Shown piece by piece: positions 1-7,169 of a stretch of 12,435 nt of DNA. Below the pieces are notes generated by a model. It did no database searches, was not told the DNA's origin, and saw only the letters and a list, made by a program, of their open reading frames with translations. The stretch is taken from NCBI GenBank assembly GCA_002353835.1, contig DEKL01000031.1:1-12435 (forward strand). The letters are read 5' to 3'. Made by a program: the position numbers and the translations under genes. Origin of the DNA: Alphaproteobacteria bacterium UBA2723 (lineage in GTDB: Bacteria; Pseudomonadota; Alphaproteobacteria; RF32; CAG-239). Positions within the stretch are counted from its first letter, which is position 1; each line of letters begins with the position of its first letter.

Positions 1-1109
1 TCTTCCAACGGTGGCAAATCTTGATAATATTTATACCACAAACGCTGCAACATACGGAAGAATTCAGGTTCAGGAACCATTGGCCCCAACGGCTTTTTAG
101 CGGAAGCAAAGTGCAAAACCGTCACCGGCGCAAAAACATCTTCATATTTTTGCCATTTTCTGCCATAAAATGCCGCCATCTCCCCTAAATCAACATGCTC
201 AAAAAAGAAGTTCATGGCATTATCTTCAAACGGCAATAAGGAAACCTTATCACCAACCACTACATTTAGCGCATCCTGATCCATATAGGTACGGAAATTA
301 TTATTGGTAAAGTCTTCAAGTTTTTGTACCAAACCGTCTTCACGAATTTTAGCCAAATTCATCAACATAACACCGGTATTAAAATAAAATCCGCGGTCAT
401 CCAAATTCAGCTCAACCACATGACCGTTTTCAAAGAACCAAGACGGGTCTTTAACTGCTGCCAAATAAACATCATGAACATCAGTCTCAAACAACTCAGT
501 CAAATCATGCAAAACCAAAATATCCGTATCCAAATAAAGCACTTTATCAAGTTGCGGTAACACATTGGCGATATAATATTTCAACAAAGATGTTTTGGAA
601 ACATGTGTATCGCGAATATAAAACAAATCTATTTCCTTTTGCGGTAAAACTTCAATTTTAACGCTATCATCTTCTAAGGCCTTAAGTGCCGCCACATCAG
701 ATTCGGATAAATCCATCGTCATAACATAAAAATTATAATGACTTCCCGGACATTTCGTCTTTTTGGCGGAATTGATGGCAACGCGTGTAAAATCCATATA
801 GTTAGCATCAGTAATCATCACCGCATCAACATTACCTTCAACACCTTCACAAACCTGTGGCGTTAATTTCAAATCAAAATCATAAGATATCCCTTGCGGT
901 GTAGCAGGTTTTGCCACAGTTTCCTCCGTCTTGGCAACTTCTTGAGCCTCGGTTGCGGCATATTGAGCATCTTGTTTTCTTTCATTTCTTTCTATAAAAC
1001 TTGCCCAAACCAAAAGACCGATAACAATTGCGCCTAAAATATCGGCAACAACCACCCACTTCATCCCCGGGTCTGAGACTTTTTGTTTTTTATCTTCATG
1101 TTCAGCCAT
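1..1109 (-). CDS. Membrane-anchored glycosyltransferase family 8 protein (C-terminus off window)
   Basis: An open frame of 369 codons begins at ATG 1109 and runs off the left edge without a stop. An AGGAGC ribosome binding site lies five bases upstream. Residues 1-17 are polar, 18-38 form one hydrophobic membrane segment, and about 41-75 are a charged, Ala/Glu-rich linker. The rest is a GT8 (LgtC/GlgA-like fold) retaining glycosyltransferase domain: the donor/metal DxD motif is LYLDTDILV (D194, D196), followed by FNTGVMLMNL (243-252), DQDALNVV (277-284) and the C-terminal LHFASAKKP motif with His333 as likely metal ligand. GT8 enzymes transfer hexoses from UDP-sugars to LPS core, glycans or proteins; the acceptor here cannot be told. 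It lies 80 bp downstream of pyk and may be co-transcribed. The N-terminal anchor is atypical because LgtC-like enzymes normally associate with the membrane through their C-terminus. The family call is firm; the role is unknown. Confidence 0.88.
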   Translation of the reverse strand, partial: MAEHEDKKQKVSDPGMKWVVVADILGAIVIGLLVWASFIERNERKQDAQYAATEAQEVAKTEETVAKPATPQGISYDFDLKLTPQVCEGVEGNVDAVMITDANYMDFTRVAINSAKKTKCPGSHYNFYVMTMDLSESDVAALKALEDDSVKIEVLPQKEIDLFYIRDTHVSKTSLLKYYIANVLPQLDKVLYLDTDILVLHDLTELFETDVHDVYLAAVKDPSWFFENGHVVELNLDDRGFYFNTGVMLMNLAKIREDGLVQKLEDFTNNNFRTYMDQDALNVVVGDKVSLLPFEDNAMNFFFEHVDLGEMAAFYGRKWQKYEDVFAPVTVLHFASAKKPLGPMVPEPEFFRMLQRLWYKYYQDLPPLE

Positions 1110-1189
1110 AATCTGCTCCTTATAAAATCATTTTAAAAATCGTACGTTAAGACAAGTAAATATCCGGTTAAAGCTTTGGTAACGCATTA

Positions 1190-2611
1190 TCAGATACGAA
1201 CAATATGCAAAACGTTCGTCAACCCCACTTTACCAAACGGATAGCCTGCCGTTATCACCACAAACTGCCCCTCTTTGGCTAATCCGGAAATGCGGGCAAA
1301 TCCCTTGGAAACAGTTTCTATGTTATCAAAATTACCCAAAAACTTTTTATCAATAAATGAGCGCACACCCCAAACCAAATTAAGTTGTCGCGCGATTTTT
1401 TCATCCGGGCTGATGGACATAATCGGATAAGCCGGTCTTTCATGTGCCATGGCAAGCGTTGTTCTGCCGCTCACCGAAAAAGTGGCAATACAGGCAACAT
1501 TATCCAACGTTTTAACCACATCATTTGCCGCATGTGTGATCGCTCGCGATTCGCTGTAACAGGAAACACCGGAAAATGCACTTTGCAAGTTTTCAAAATA
1601 CTTAGTATCGCTTTCCACTTGTTCTATCACCCCGCGCATGGTATTAACCGTTTCCACCGGATAATTTCCCATTGCCGTCTCGCCGGAAAGCATAACCACA
1701 TCACAGCCGTCATAAACCGCATTAGCTACATCAGAAACTTCTGCTCTCGTCGGTATCGGTGCCGAAATCATAGACTCCAACATTTGCGTTGCCACTATAA
1801 CCGGCTTACCGCATGCCCGACACCGTGCCACAATCTTCTTTTGCAAAACCGGTACCGTTACAATCGGACATTCCACACCCAAATCACCGCGCGCCACCAT
1901 AATCATATCGGAAGCTTGAATAATTTCATCAAGTTCATCCATAACTTGCGGCTTTTCAAGTTTAGCAATAATCCACGCCTTATCTTTGATGATTTTTCGT
2001 GCATCTTTAATATCTTTAGCTCTTTGCACAAAAGAAAGACAAACGCAATCTACACCCAGTTTTAAAGCAAACTTCAAATCGTCCAAATCTTTCGGCGTTA
2101 ATGGTGAAATGTTAAGCGAAGAATTAGGTAAATTAACCCCCTTATGTCCGGAAATAACACCACCGACCACAACTTCCGTAACTGCTGATTTTTTATCACA
2201 TTTAAGCACTTTTAAGATGATGTTACCGTCATTAACCAACAGCGTATCCCCTGCTTTTAAGGCTTCAAAAATTTCCTTATGCGGTAAGGTTACACGTGTG
2301 GCATCACCTAGTTCATCTTTCATATCAAAAGTAAATTTCTGCCCTTTTTTAAGCGTTTCTTTTTCATTTTTAAAATTGCCGATTCTAAGTTTCGGCCCCT
2401 GCATATCTGCCACCACCGCAATATGCGCGTTTTTCTTGTTTGAAACCTTACGAATAATATCATACGTTTTTTGATGTGACTCATGCGTTCCATGGCTGAA
2501 ATTAAGCCTGAAACCGTCAACACCGGCATCTATCAAAGCACTTATTTTTTCCTCAGTATCGGAAGCCGGTCCCAAAGTTGCTAATATATTGGTACGCGTG
2601 TTAATTGGCAT
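1190..2611 (-). CDS. pyk: Pyruvate kinase
   Basis: This enzyme converts phosphoenolpyruvate and ADP to pyruvate and ATP, the last step of glycolysis, in the cytoplasm. The 473 residues are full length for the family. The N-terminal strand NILATLGPAS (8-17) is followed by RLNFSHG (35-41; Arg35, Asn37 and Ser39 bind phosphate and K+). The B-domain starts after ADMQGPKLRIG (68-78). AKLEKP (216-221) holds the catalytic Lys217 and metal ligand Glu219, MVARGDLGVE (239-248) holds metal ligand Asp243, and TQMLES (275-280) is the substrate loop. The C-domain keeps an FSVSGRTT phosphate-binding turn. The TKGPEIRT block of K+-dependent enzymes is replaced by MQGPKLRI, with Lys74 at the rabbit Glu117 position, which marks the K+-independent class. 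ATG 2611 is preceded by AGGAG at a good distance. The gene is divergent from gapR. Confidence 0.97.
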   Translation of the reverse strand: MPINTRTNILATLGPASDTEEKISALIDAGVDGFRLNFSHGTHESHQKTYDIIRKVSNKKNAHIAVVADMQGPKLRIGNFKNEKETLKKGQKFTFDMKDELGDATRVTLPHKEIFEALKAGDTLLVNDGNIILKVLKCDKKSAVTEVVVGGVISGHKGVNLPNSSLNISPLTPKDLDDLKFALKLGVDCVCLSFVQRAKDIKDARKIIKDKAWIIAKLEKPQVMDELDEIIQASDMIMVARGDLGVECPIVTVPVLQKKIVARCRACGKPVIVATQMLESMISAPIPTRAEVSDVANAVYDGCDVVMLSGETAMGNYPVETVNTMRGVIEQVESDTKYFENLQSAFSGVSCYSESRAITHAANDVVKTLDNVACIATFSVSGRTTLAMAHERPAYPIMSISPDEKIARQLNLVWGVRSFIDKKFLGNFDNIETVSKGFARISGLAKEGQFVVITAGYPFGKVGLTNVLHIVRI

Positions 2612-2702
2612 ATAAATTCTCCTATAAACAAATCATCTGATGGTAGATTCTTACCACAAAAAGTTTAATAACTTATTATTTAAAAATGAACGCAATTATA
2701 TC

Positions 2703-2731
2703 TTGTCAAAAAAAAATATCTTTGCTAGATT
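2703..2731 (+). promoter_or_regulatory. Predicted sigma-70 promoter of gapR
   Basis: A TTGTCA -35 box (2703-2708, one mismatch to TTGACA) and a TAGATT -10 box (2726-2731, two mismatches to TATAAT) are separated by exactly 17 bases. Transcription would start near 2738 and give a leader of about 35 nt that includes the GGGAGA ribosome binding site (2760-2765) before ATG 2772. This is the best promoter in the 160-bp divergent region between pyk and gapR. The rest of that region (2612-2702) is very AT-rich; it must also hold the pyk promoter, but no convincing boxes stand out there. An AT-only inverted repeat, AATAA-CTTA-TTATT, lies at 2667-2680. Confidence 0.55.
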
Positions 2732-2771
2732 CCGTTCTCGTAGATTCTAAAACAATATTGGGAGAAAAATT

Positions 2772-3020
2772 ATGGCAGAAACAGAGGTTGGCGGTATAGA
2801 CAGCACCAGATTAACTTCTTTAATTGAACGTATTGAACGTTTGGAAGAAGAAAAAAAGGGTATTCAATCCGATATTCGTGATATTTTTGCAGAAGCCAAA
2901 GGTGTCGGATTTGATGTAAAAATTATGAAAGCAATCATTAAATTAAGAAAAATGAACCAAGCAGACCGTGATGAACAGGAATTCTTATTGGAAACCTATC
3001 GTAAGGCATTAAATGTATAA
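2772..3020 (+). CDS. gapR: Nucleoid-associated protein GapR (DUF2312 family)
   Basis: An 82-residue protein that matches the GapR/DUF2312 family along its whole length. GapR is a small coiled-coil DNA-binding protein. In Caulobacter it clamps overtwisted AT-rich DNA ahead of RNA polymerases and replication forks and helps gyrase and topoisomerase IV. A charged helical coiled-coil segment (about 13-40, with the heptad-like IERIERLEEEKKGI run) is followed by the family signature AEAKGVGFDVKIMKAIIKLRK (41-60), which carries the basic DNA-contacting residues. A short C-terminal helix ends in ETYRKAL. The start is supported by GGGAGA seven bases upstream of ATG and by a 17-bp-spaced promoter. It is monocistronic, convergent with aaxC and closed by the hairpin at 3045-3077. 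The family is characteristic of Alphaproteobacteria and phages infecting them, which makes it the best taxonomic marker in the window. Confidence 0.93.
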   Translation: MAETEVGGIDSTRLTSLIERIERLEEEKKGIQSDIRDIFAEAKGVGFDVKIMKAIIKLRKMNQADRDEQEFLLETYRKALNV

Positions 3021-3044
3021 AATATAAAAGGTTGCACTTAAAAG

Positions 3045-3077
3045 AAAAATGCTCCGAGGACGATTCGGAGCATTTTT
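3045..3077. terminator. Bidirectional intrinsic terminator between gapR and aaxC
   Basis: A perfect 13-bp inverted repeat: left arm 3045-3057 (AAAAATGCTCCGA), 7-nt loop 3058-3064, right arm 3065-3077. The GC-rich core (GCTCCGA/TCGGAGC) is flanked by an A-tract on the left and a T-tract on the right, so each strand yields a stem followed by a run of U. It ends gapR (stop at 3020) from the left and the long aaxC operon (stop at 3097) from the right. Confidence 0.93.
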
Positions 3078-3096
3078 GTATTCGTGACAATAAATT

Positions 3097-4497
3097 TCAG
3101 ACAATTCCGCGCCACATGGCATAAATGGCAAACAAAGCCGCTACTATCAAAATCCCCGCAGCAAATCTTTCACCGGCACCAAACGCCGGTTTATTAGGCT
3201 CACTTTGATGTCTGGCATACCAGAAAACAGGAATACCGACCGCCATAAATATGAGCGCCATTAAGAGATAATTCAAGCCGGCAGCATAAATCAGCCATAA
3301 GGCATATATCGCCGCCATAATCGCCGATATTAAAGCCGTTGAGCGTCTGATGTAAAATTGCATCGGGTATTCATGGTCTTCGCAAAGTTTCCATAAATAC
3401 ATGGCACTGGCAAAATATGCCGGCAACACCATCACACTTGTAATGCTGAGCATCGTATTCCATGCATTACCGGAAAAATACACCATCAACATAAAAAGTT
3501 GCATAAATCCGCTTGTCACATAAAGCGAAACAGACGGAGCATGTGCCTCATTTTCTTTGGCAAATTCTTTCGGAAATGTACCGTTTTCGGCCGCTGCTTG
3601 CGGAATTTGCGCCGTAACCATAGTCCATGCCAACCAACTGGTTAGAACCGAAATCAATAAACCGATATTCATCAGCCATGCGCCCCATTTACCAACCACA
3701 GCTTCCAAAACTGCCGCCGTTGACGGATTAGGAAGTTTAGCCAATTCTGCTTGGCTCATCAAACCGTATGGTAAAACCGAAAGCAAAAGATAAATCAACA
3801 GACAGCCGATAAATCCCAATAATGTTGCCTTACCGACATCTTGCGGACTTTTGGCGTGCTTAGACATGACCACCGCCCCCTCAATACCGATAAATGCCCA
3901 TAACGTGACAAGCATCGTGCCTTTAATTTGTGTGGTTAGGCTGCCTAACGTGCTACTCTTTTCTCCCCAAAAATCAAAGTCAAATTTATCAAGGTGAAAG
4001 AAAACAAGTGTGATTAAAATAAACAGCAATAACGGCACAATTTTAGTTATCGTACCGATAAGGTTGATGATGGTCGCCTGCTGAATACCCCTTAATACCA
4101 ACGCATTAAATCCCCATATCAACAGCGAACCGCCGATGATGGAATAAAGATTATTACCTCCGCTGAAATACGGCGGAAAAAAGTAATTTAATGCATCCAT
4201 GGTAATCACGGCATAACCGACATTTCCGCATATCTGACACAGCCAATATGACCACCCGATTGTAAACCCGACATAAGGTCCGAAACCGGCGCGGCTATAC
4301 ATATAAATACCCGCGGTCAAATCGGGCTTAACTTCAGAAAGTATGCGAAACGTATTGGCAATAAAATATACACCGATACCGGTAATCAACCACGCTAAAA
4401 TTACGGCGCCCACCGAAGCGCCTTCCGCCATATTTTGCGGCAAACTGTATATACCGCCACCGATCATAGAGCTGACAACCACGCCGGCCAAAGCCAA
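3097..4497 (-). CDS. aaxC: APC-family arginine/agmatine-type antiporter, 5' end frameshifted
   Basis: A polytopic amino acid-polyamine-organocation transporter of the basic amino acid antiporter group (ArcD/AaxC/AdiC relatives). Its neighbour aaxB decarboxylates arginine, so the likely reaction is arginine uptake in exchange for agmatine across the inner membrane. About twelve hydrophobic segments are visible. The substrate-binding unwound helix of TM1 is [12 protein letters not shown] (9-20), and TM6 has the family motif [11 protein letters not shown] (200-210). The only start in this frame is TTG 4497, which lacks a ribosome binding site and cuts into TM1; the frame is closed by TAA at 4537-4539. 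The missing residues ([10 protein letters not shown] type) are encoded upstream in this frame, but the ATG and Shine-Dalgarno sequence belong to another frame (4498-4556). A -1 shift gives a complete 486-residue protein. ArcD-like arginine/ornithine exchange is the main alternative. Family certain; substrate inferred from context. Confidence 0.85.
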   Translation of the reverse strand: MALAGVVVSSMIGGGIYSLPQNMAEGASVGAVILAWLITGIGVYFIANTFRILSEVKPDLTAGIYMYSRAGFGPYVGFTIGWSYWLCQICGNVGYAVITMDALNYFFPPYFSGGNNLYSIIGGSLLIWGFNALVLRGIQQATIINLIGTITKIVPLLLFILITLVFFHLDKFDFDFWGEKSSTLGSLTTQIKGTMLVTLWAFIGIEGAVVMSKHAKSPQDVGKATLLGFIGCLLIYLLLSVLPYGLMSQAELAKLPNPSTAAVLEAVVGKWGAWLMNIGLLISVLTSWLAWTMVTAQIPQAAAENGTFPKEFAKENEAHAPSVSLYVTSGFMQLFMLMVYFSGNAWNTMLSITSVMVLPAYFASAMYLWKLCEDHEYPMQFYIRRSTALISAIMAAIYALWLIYAAGLNYLLMALIFMAVGIPVFWYARHQSEPNKPAFGAGERFAAGILIVAALFAIYAMWRGIV

Positions 4498-4556
4498 AAC
4501 CCCGAGTTGACCGCCGTTTTTAGGGGGCTTTCCTGATTATTTTTCTGTTTTGACAT
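4498..4556 (-). other. Out-of-frame true 5' end of the antiporter gene (frameshift at C5-T-A5)
   Basis: ATG 4556 has a good AGGA ribosome binding site (complement of 4564-4567, seven bases away) and lies 17 bp after the aaxB stop, as expected for the antiporter start. It opens [13 protein letters not shown], a normal polar N-terminal tail. From the tract CCCCCTAAAAAC (complement of 4516-4527) onward this frame no longer matches a transporter, while the -1 frame reads [15 protein letters not shown] straight into TM1. One extra base in the C5 or A5 run, or a -1 slip on AAA, joins the two into a 486-residue protein. Causes to separate: single-base deletion, sequencing or assembly error, slippage-based phase variation, or programmed frameshifting. 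Confidence 0.75.
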
Positions 4557-4573
4557 ATTCTTTTCCTAACGGA

Positions 4574-5155
4574 TTATATTTCAACAGCCGGTGCATGCTC
4601 AAAGTTTAAGAAGCCCAAGCAGGTTAAGCAATAACCGAAATTTTGCTCAATATTCAAATAATTATGAAACAGTTGAAATTCGCTATGCTTTTCAACCCCT
4701 CTTATTTCCAACTCGTGATTAAGTGATTTATTAAGCCACATTTCGGCATGACCTTTAGCAATGGCATCATCAATATGGGTATCAAAATACTCTACATATT
4801 CTGCTGCCCAACCGCCGATAAGTTCGCCTTTTTTATCTTTTCCCCAACAGATACCGACACCGGTGGCAATAGCTTTATGTTCTTCGCGTTTAGCACCGTT
4901 ACCGGCCATAATAACTTCCAAAACTGCACCATGTTTGAAATCCTTAACCACTTTATCAACCGGCACAATATGTCCGTAAATTTCTTTCGGTAAAACGGAT
5001 GTATAAGGAACAACGTTAAAATTTTCTATTTTTGCCTGCAACAAAGCAGAATCATAGCAAAAAGTTTCAAACGGTTGCGGCGGAATACCGTCGTTAGCTT
5101 GCCCTGCCCCACCGGTAATAAATGCTAAAGTCGGAAATCTTACACCTTCTGTCAT
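4574..5155 (-). CDS. aaxB: Pyruvoyl-dependent arginine decarboxylase
   Basis: A 193-residue proenzyme of the pyruvoyl-dependent arginine decarboxylase family. It converts arginine to agmatine and CO2, consuming a cytoplasmic proton. The sequence [14 protein letters not shown] puts Thr52-Ser53 at the self-cleavage site. Cleavage there would give a small beta chain and an alpha chain beginning with the Ser53-derived pyruvoyl cofactor. Other family blocks are [20 protein letters not shown] (25-44, substrate pocket), [14 protein letters not shown] (76-89) and [15 protein letters not shown] (110-124), which probably supplies the catalytic glutamate. From memory, the sequence and the Thr-Ser cleavage pair resemble chlamydial AaxB more than archaeal enzymes, which use Ser-Ser. 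ATG 5155 follows AGGAGAAG. It lies 61 bp after rsmA and 17 bp before the antiporter ATG, so the two form a decarboxylase/antiporter unit for acid resistance or arginine use. No aaxA-like porin is seen here. Confidence 0.92.
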   Translation of the reverse strand: MTEGVRFPTLAFITGGAGQANDGIPPQPFETFCYDSALLQAKIENFNVVPYTSVLPKEIYGHIVPVDKVVKDFKHGAVLEVIMAGNGAKREEHKAIATGVGICWGKDKKGELIGGWAAEYVEYFDTHIDDAIAKGHAEMWLNKSLNHELEIRGVEKHSEFQLFHNYLNIEQNFGYCLTCLGFLNFEHAPAVEI

Positions 5156-5156
5156 A

Positions 5157-5195
5157 TTCTTCTCCTATCTTAAATGATTAAAACCAAGAGAAGAA
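5157..5195 (-). promoter_or_regulatory. Inverted repeat that could mask the aaxB ribosome binding site
   Basis: TTCTTCTC (5157-5164) and GAGAAGAA (5188-5195) are perfect 8-bp inverted repeats 23 nt apart. In the minus-strand transcript the upstream UUCUUCUC can pair with GAGAAGAA, which overlaps most of the AGGAGAAG Shine-Dalgarno sequence just before ATG 5155. Folding would lower aaxB translation when it is read from the upstream lpt-rsmA transcript. There is no U-run, so it is not an intrinsic terminator. The stem is purine/pyrimidine-only and could be chance. No convincing promoter is seen in this 61-bp gap. Confidence 0.3.
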
Positions 5196-5216
5196 ATAAT
5201 ATCGCTTTTTAAGAAC

Positions 5217-6059
5217 TCAAACTAACCTTTCGGCTATGTGCAAATAATCTTCGGGCGTTAAATTTTCTGCCCTGAGCGTGGCTTCTATCCCCAGCTCATC
5301 CAGATGTTGTTGCAAATTGGGAACAGTTTTTAAGCTTTGTCGTATCATTTTACGTCGTTGTCCGAACGCCATGGCTGTCAGCTTTTCAACCTTTTCCAAT
5401 ATTGCCGGCTCAATACTTTTTTCTTTAGGTAAAAACAATAAAACCGAAGACCAAATTTTTGGTGCCGGCACAAAACAGGTCGGTGGCAAATCAAACAGTT
5501 TTTTAACCTCACATTGCAACTGTGAAATAACGGATATTCTACCATAATCTTTCGTTCCCGGTACCGCCAAAATCCTGTCTCCGACTTCTTTTTGGAACAT
5601 CAGCGTCAAACTCTTAAAACAATCAATTTGTTTAAGCCAACCGGTCAATAATACCACCGAGATATTATAAGGTAAATTGCTGATGATATGAAACCGTCCG
5701 CATGTTTCATATTTTTTTTGCCAATCATATTTAAGCGCATCACCGCTAATGATATTTAATTGCGGATAAAAATTTTTAATTTCCTCTAAAATTTTTAAGC
5801 ACCGCTCATCCATTTCCACCACGGTCAATTCTTTAGGATTCTGCCGTAAAACAGCCTGAGTCAAACCACCCGGTCCGGGACCGATTTCCACGGCTGTTTC
5901 ATGGGAAAAATCCGCAATATTTTGTGCCGCCAGAGAAAGCCGCATAATTTTATCGGTAATATTGGCATCTAATAAGAAATTTTGCCCCAATGCCTTTTTA
6001 GCCATCAGCTCATATTTATCAACAAAATCCTTAGTTGTTAAAAGCTCGGCTTCGCGCAT
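5217..6059 (-). CDS. rsmA: 16S rRNA (adenine(1518)-N(6)/adenine(1519)-N(6))-dimethyltransferase
   Basis: RsmA (KsgA) dimethylates two adjacent adenosines in the 3' terminal hairpin of 16S rRNA late in 30S assembly, using S-adenosylmethionine. The 280 residues are normal for the family. The N-terminal KKALGQNFLLD (21-31) is the classic family start. SAM motif I is VEIGPGPGGLT (57-67), the ribose-binding acid is in VVEMDER (80-86), GDAL (106-109) contacts adenine, and NLPYNIS (128-134) is the catalytic motif IV. The C-terminal domain has FGQRRKMIRQSLK (232-244). The usual FxPxPKVDS block reads FVPAPKIWSS, so Asp is replaced by Trp, which is probably tolerated. ATG 6059 follows AGGAAA, which overlaps the surA stop codon nine bases upstream, so translation is likely coupled. 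pdxA, often between surA and rsmA in this class, is absent. Confidence 0.96.
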   Translation of the reverse strand: MREAELLTTKDFVDKYELMAKKALGQNFLLDANITDKIMRLSLAAQNIADFSHETAVEIGPGPGGLTQAVLRQNPKELTVVEMDERCLKILEEIKNFYPQLNIISGDALKYDWQKKYETCGRFHIISNLPYNISVVLLTGWLKQIDCFKSLTLMFQKEVGDRILAVPGTKDYGRISVISQLQCEVKKLFDLPPTCFVPAPKIWSSVLLFLPKEKSIEPAILEKVEKLTAMAFGQRRKMIRQSLKTVPNLQQHLDELGIEATLRAENLTPEDYLHIAERLV

Positions 6060-6068
6060 GAATATTTC

Positions 6069-7154
6069 CTAGAATTTCTTTTCAACCACGGCACGGTTTC
6101 TCAAATCACGGATGTACTTATTTGCCAATTCATCCATCTTACGACCTTTGATGAAATTGCGTACTTCTTCTTCGCTTGGCATTTCCTGTTTATCCTTAAG
6201 CGGATTATAAATTTTATCCATCTTAAAGATATAATAGTCAGAACGATAAGGAATAGCATTAGAAACCTGCCCTGTTTTTAATTTTCTGATAGCACTGTCA
6301 AGCGGTGCCGCCAACTGCCCCGGTGCAACCCAGCCGAGTTTACCGCCCGAAGGTGCGCTGGCAGACTGAGAAAATTGTGCCGCATATAATTCAAAGCGCT
6401 TATCATTTCTTAAGATTTCCACCAATTCATCAATATGCTCGGCATCCTTCTTCTTAATGACGATTTCAGAAACCATATACTTAGGCGTATCCATATCTTT
6501 TTTGATATGGGCAAACTCATCTTCCACCTCTTTAACCGAAACATCAACATTTTGTGCTAAACGACGACCGACTAACTTATTCCACAACAAATTGGCCTTA
6601 ATCTGTTGCAAAAAGACCTTTTGGCTGACTTGATATTGCCTTAACACACTTTGGAATTTTCCGGCAGGAATACCGTTTGAACGCTCAAAATTGTGATATG
6701 CTTCTTTAATTTCCTCATCGGTAACACGAATATTTTGCTTTGCCGCCTCTTGAATTTTGACCTTCTCATCCACCGTATTTTGCAAAACTTTGTTGGCAAC
6801 CATATTTCTGTTTTTGTTGTTAATCTGAATACCTGTTGTTAAAGCAAATAAATTAGCGCGCTGTTGCAAATCTTTGTTGGAAACCATTTCACCGTTAATG
6901 GTTGCCGCGATTTTGTAACCTGTACCGAACAAATTATACGGACGAAACATTGGTTGTGTCGGCTTTGTCGGCTCTTTCTGTTCTGCTTTCGCTTCAGCCT
7001 GTGGTGCATCGGAATTACCACGCTTAAACATAATGGATTTTGAAGCAGCACTTCTGATTTCTCTGTCCACCTCAGACACATCAACCGCAGAAACCGCTGT
7101 CGTATAAGCTGTCAAAACTGTAATCAGACCCAAAAATATTCCTAATTTTCTCAT
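6069..7154 (-). CDS. surA: Periplasmic chaperone/peptidyl-prolyl isomerase SurA
   Basis: A SurA-type chaperone that escorts unfolded outer-membrane proteins, including LptD, through the periplasm. A signal peptide (positive MRK, hydrophobic core 4-22, cleavage near VSA at 21-23) leads into a low-complexity Ala/Glu/Lys/Pro linker (about 45-70). The SurA N-terminal chaperone domain (about 81-200) follows, with INGEMVSNKDL and a run of helices. One parvulin domain (about 224-314) has YMVSEIVIKKK, FSQSASAPSGGKLGWV (the usual GGxLGW motif) and the closing DYYIFKMDKI. E. coli SurA has two parvulin domains and about 428 residues; this 361-residue protein with one domain is the usual alphaproteobacterial form. 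GGGAG precedes ATG 7154. It is 15 bp after lptD and 9 bp before rsmA, so it is clearly in the operon. Confidence 0.92.
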   Translation of the reverse strand: MRKLGIFLGLITVLTAYTTAVSAVDVSEVDREIRSAASKSIMFKRGNSDAPQAEAKAEQKEPTKPTQPMFRPYNLFGTGYKIAATINGEMVSNKDLQQRANLFALTTGIQINNKNRNMVANKVLQNTVDEKVKIQEAAKQNIRVTDEEIKEAYHNFERSNGIPAGKFQSVLRQYQVSQKVFLQQIKANLLWNKLVGRRLAQNVDVSVKEVEDEFAHIKKDMDTPKYMVSEIVIKKKDAEHIDELVEILRNDKRFELYAAQFSQSASAPSGGKLGWVAPGQLAAPLDSAIRKLKTGQVSNAIPYRSDYYIFKMDKIYNPLKDKQEMPSEEEVRNFIKGRKMDELANKYIRDLRNRAVVEKKF

Positions 7155-7169
7155 CTTAAAATCTCCCTG

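Noticed and set aside
1110..1189. Hairpin GGTTAAAGCTTTGGTAAC (1165-1182) as a terminator between pyk and the GT8 gene
   Set aside because: The stem is short and imperfect and no U-run follows on the minus strand. Co-transcription remains possible.
1385..2474. Two long plus-strand open frames opposite pyk (1385-2065 and 1986-2474)
   Set aside because: They lie wholly antisense to a well-conserved pyruvate kinase, have no ribosome binding sites and have low-complexity His/Arg/Ser-rich translations. They are shadows of the real gene.
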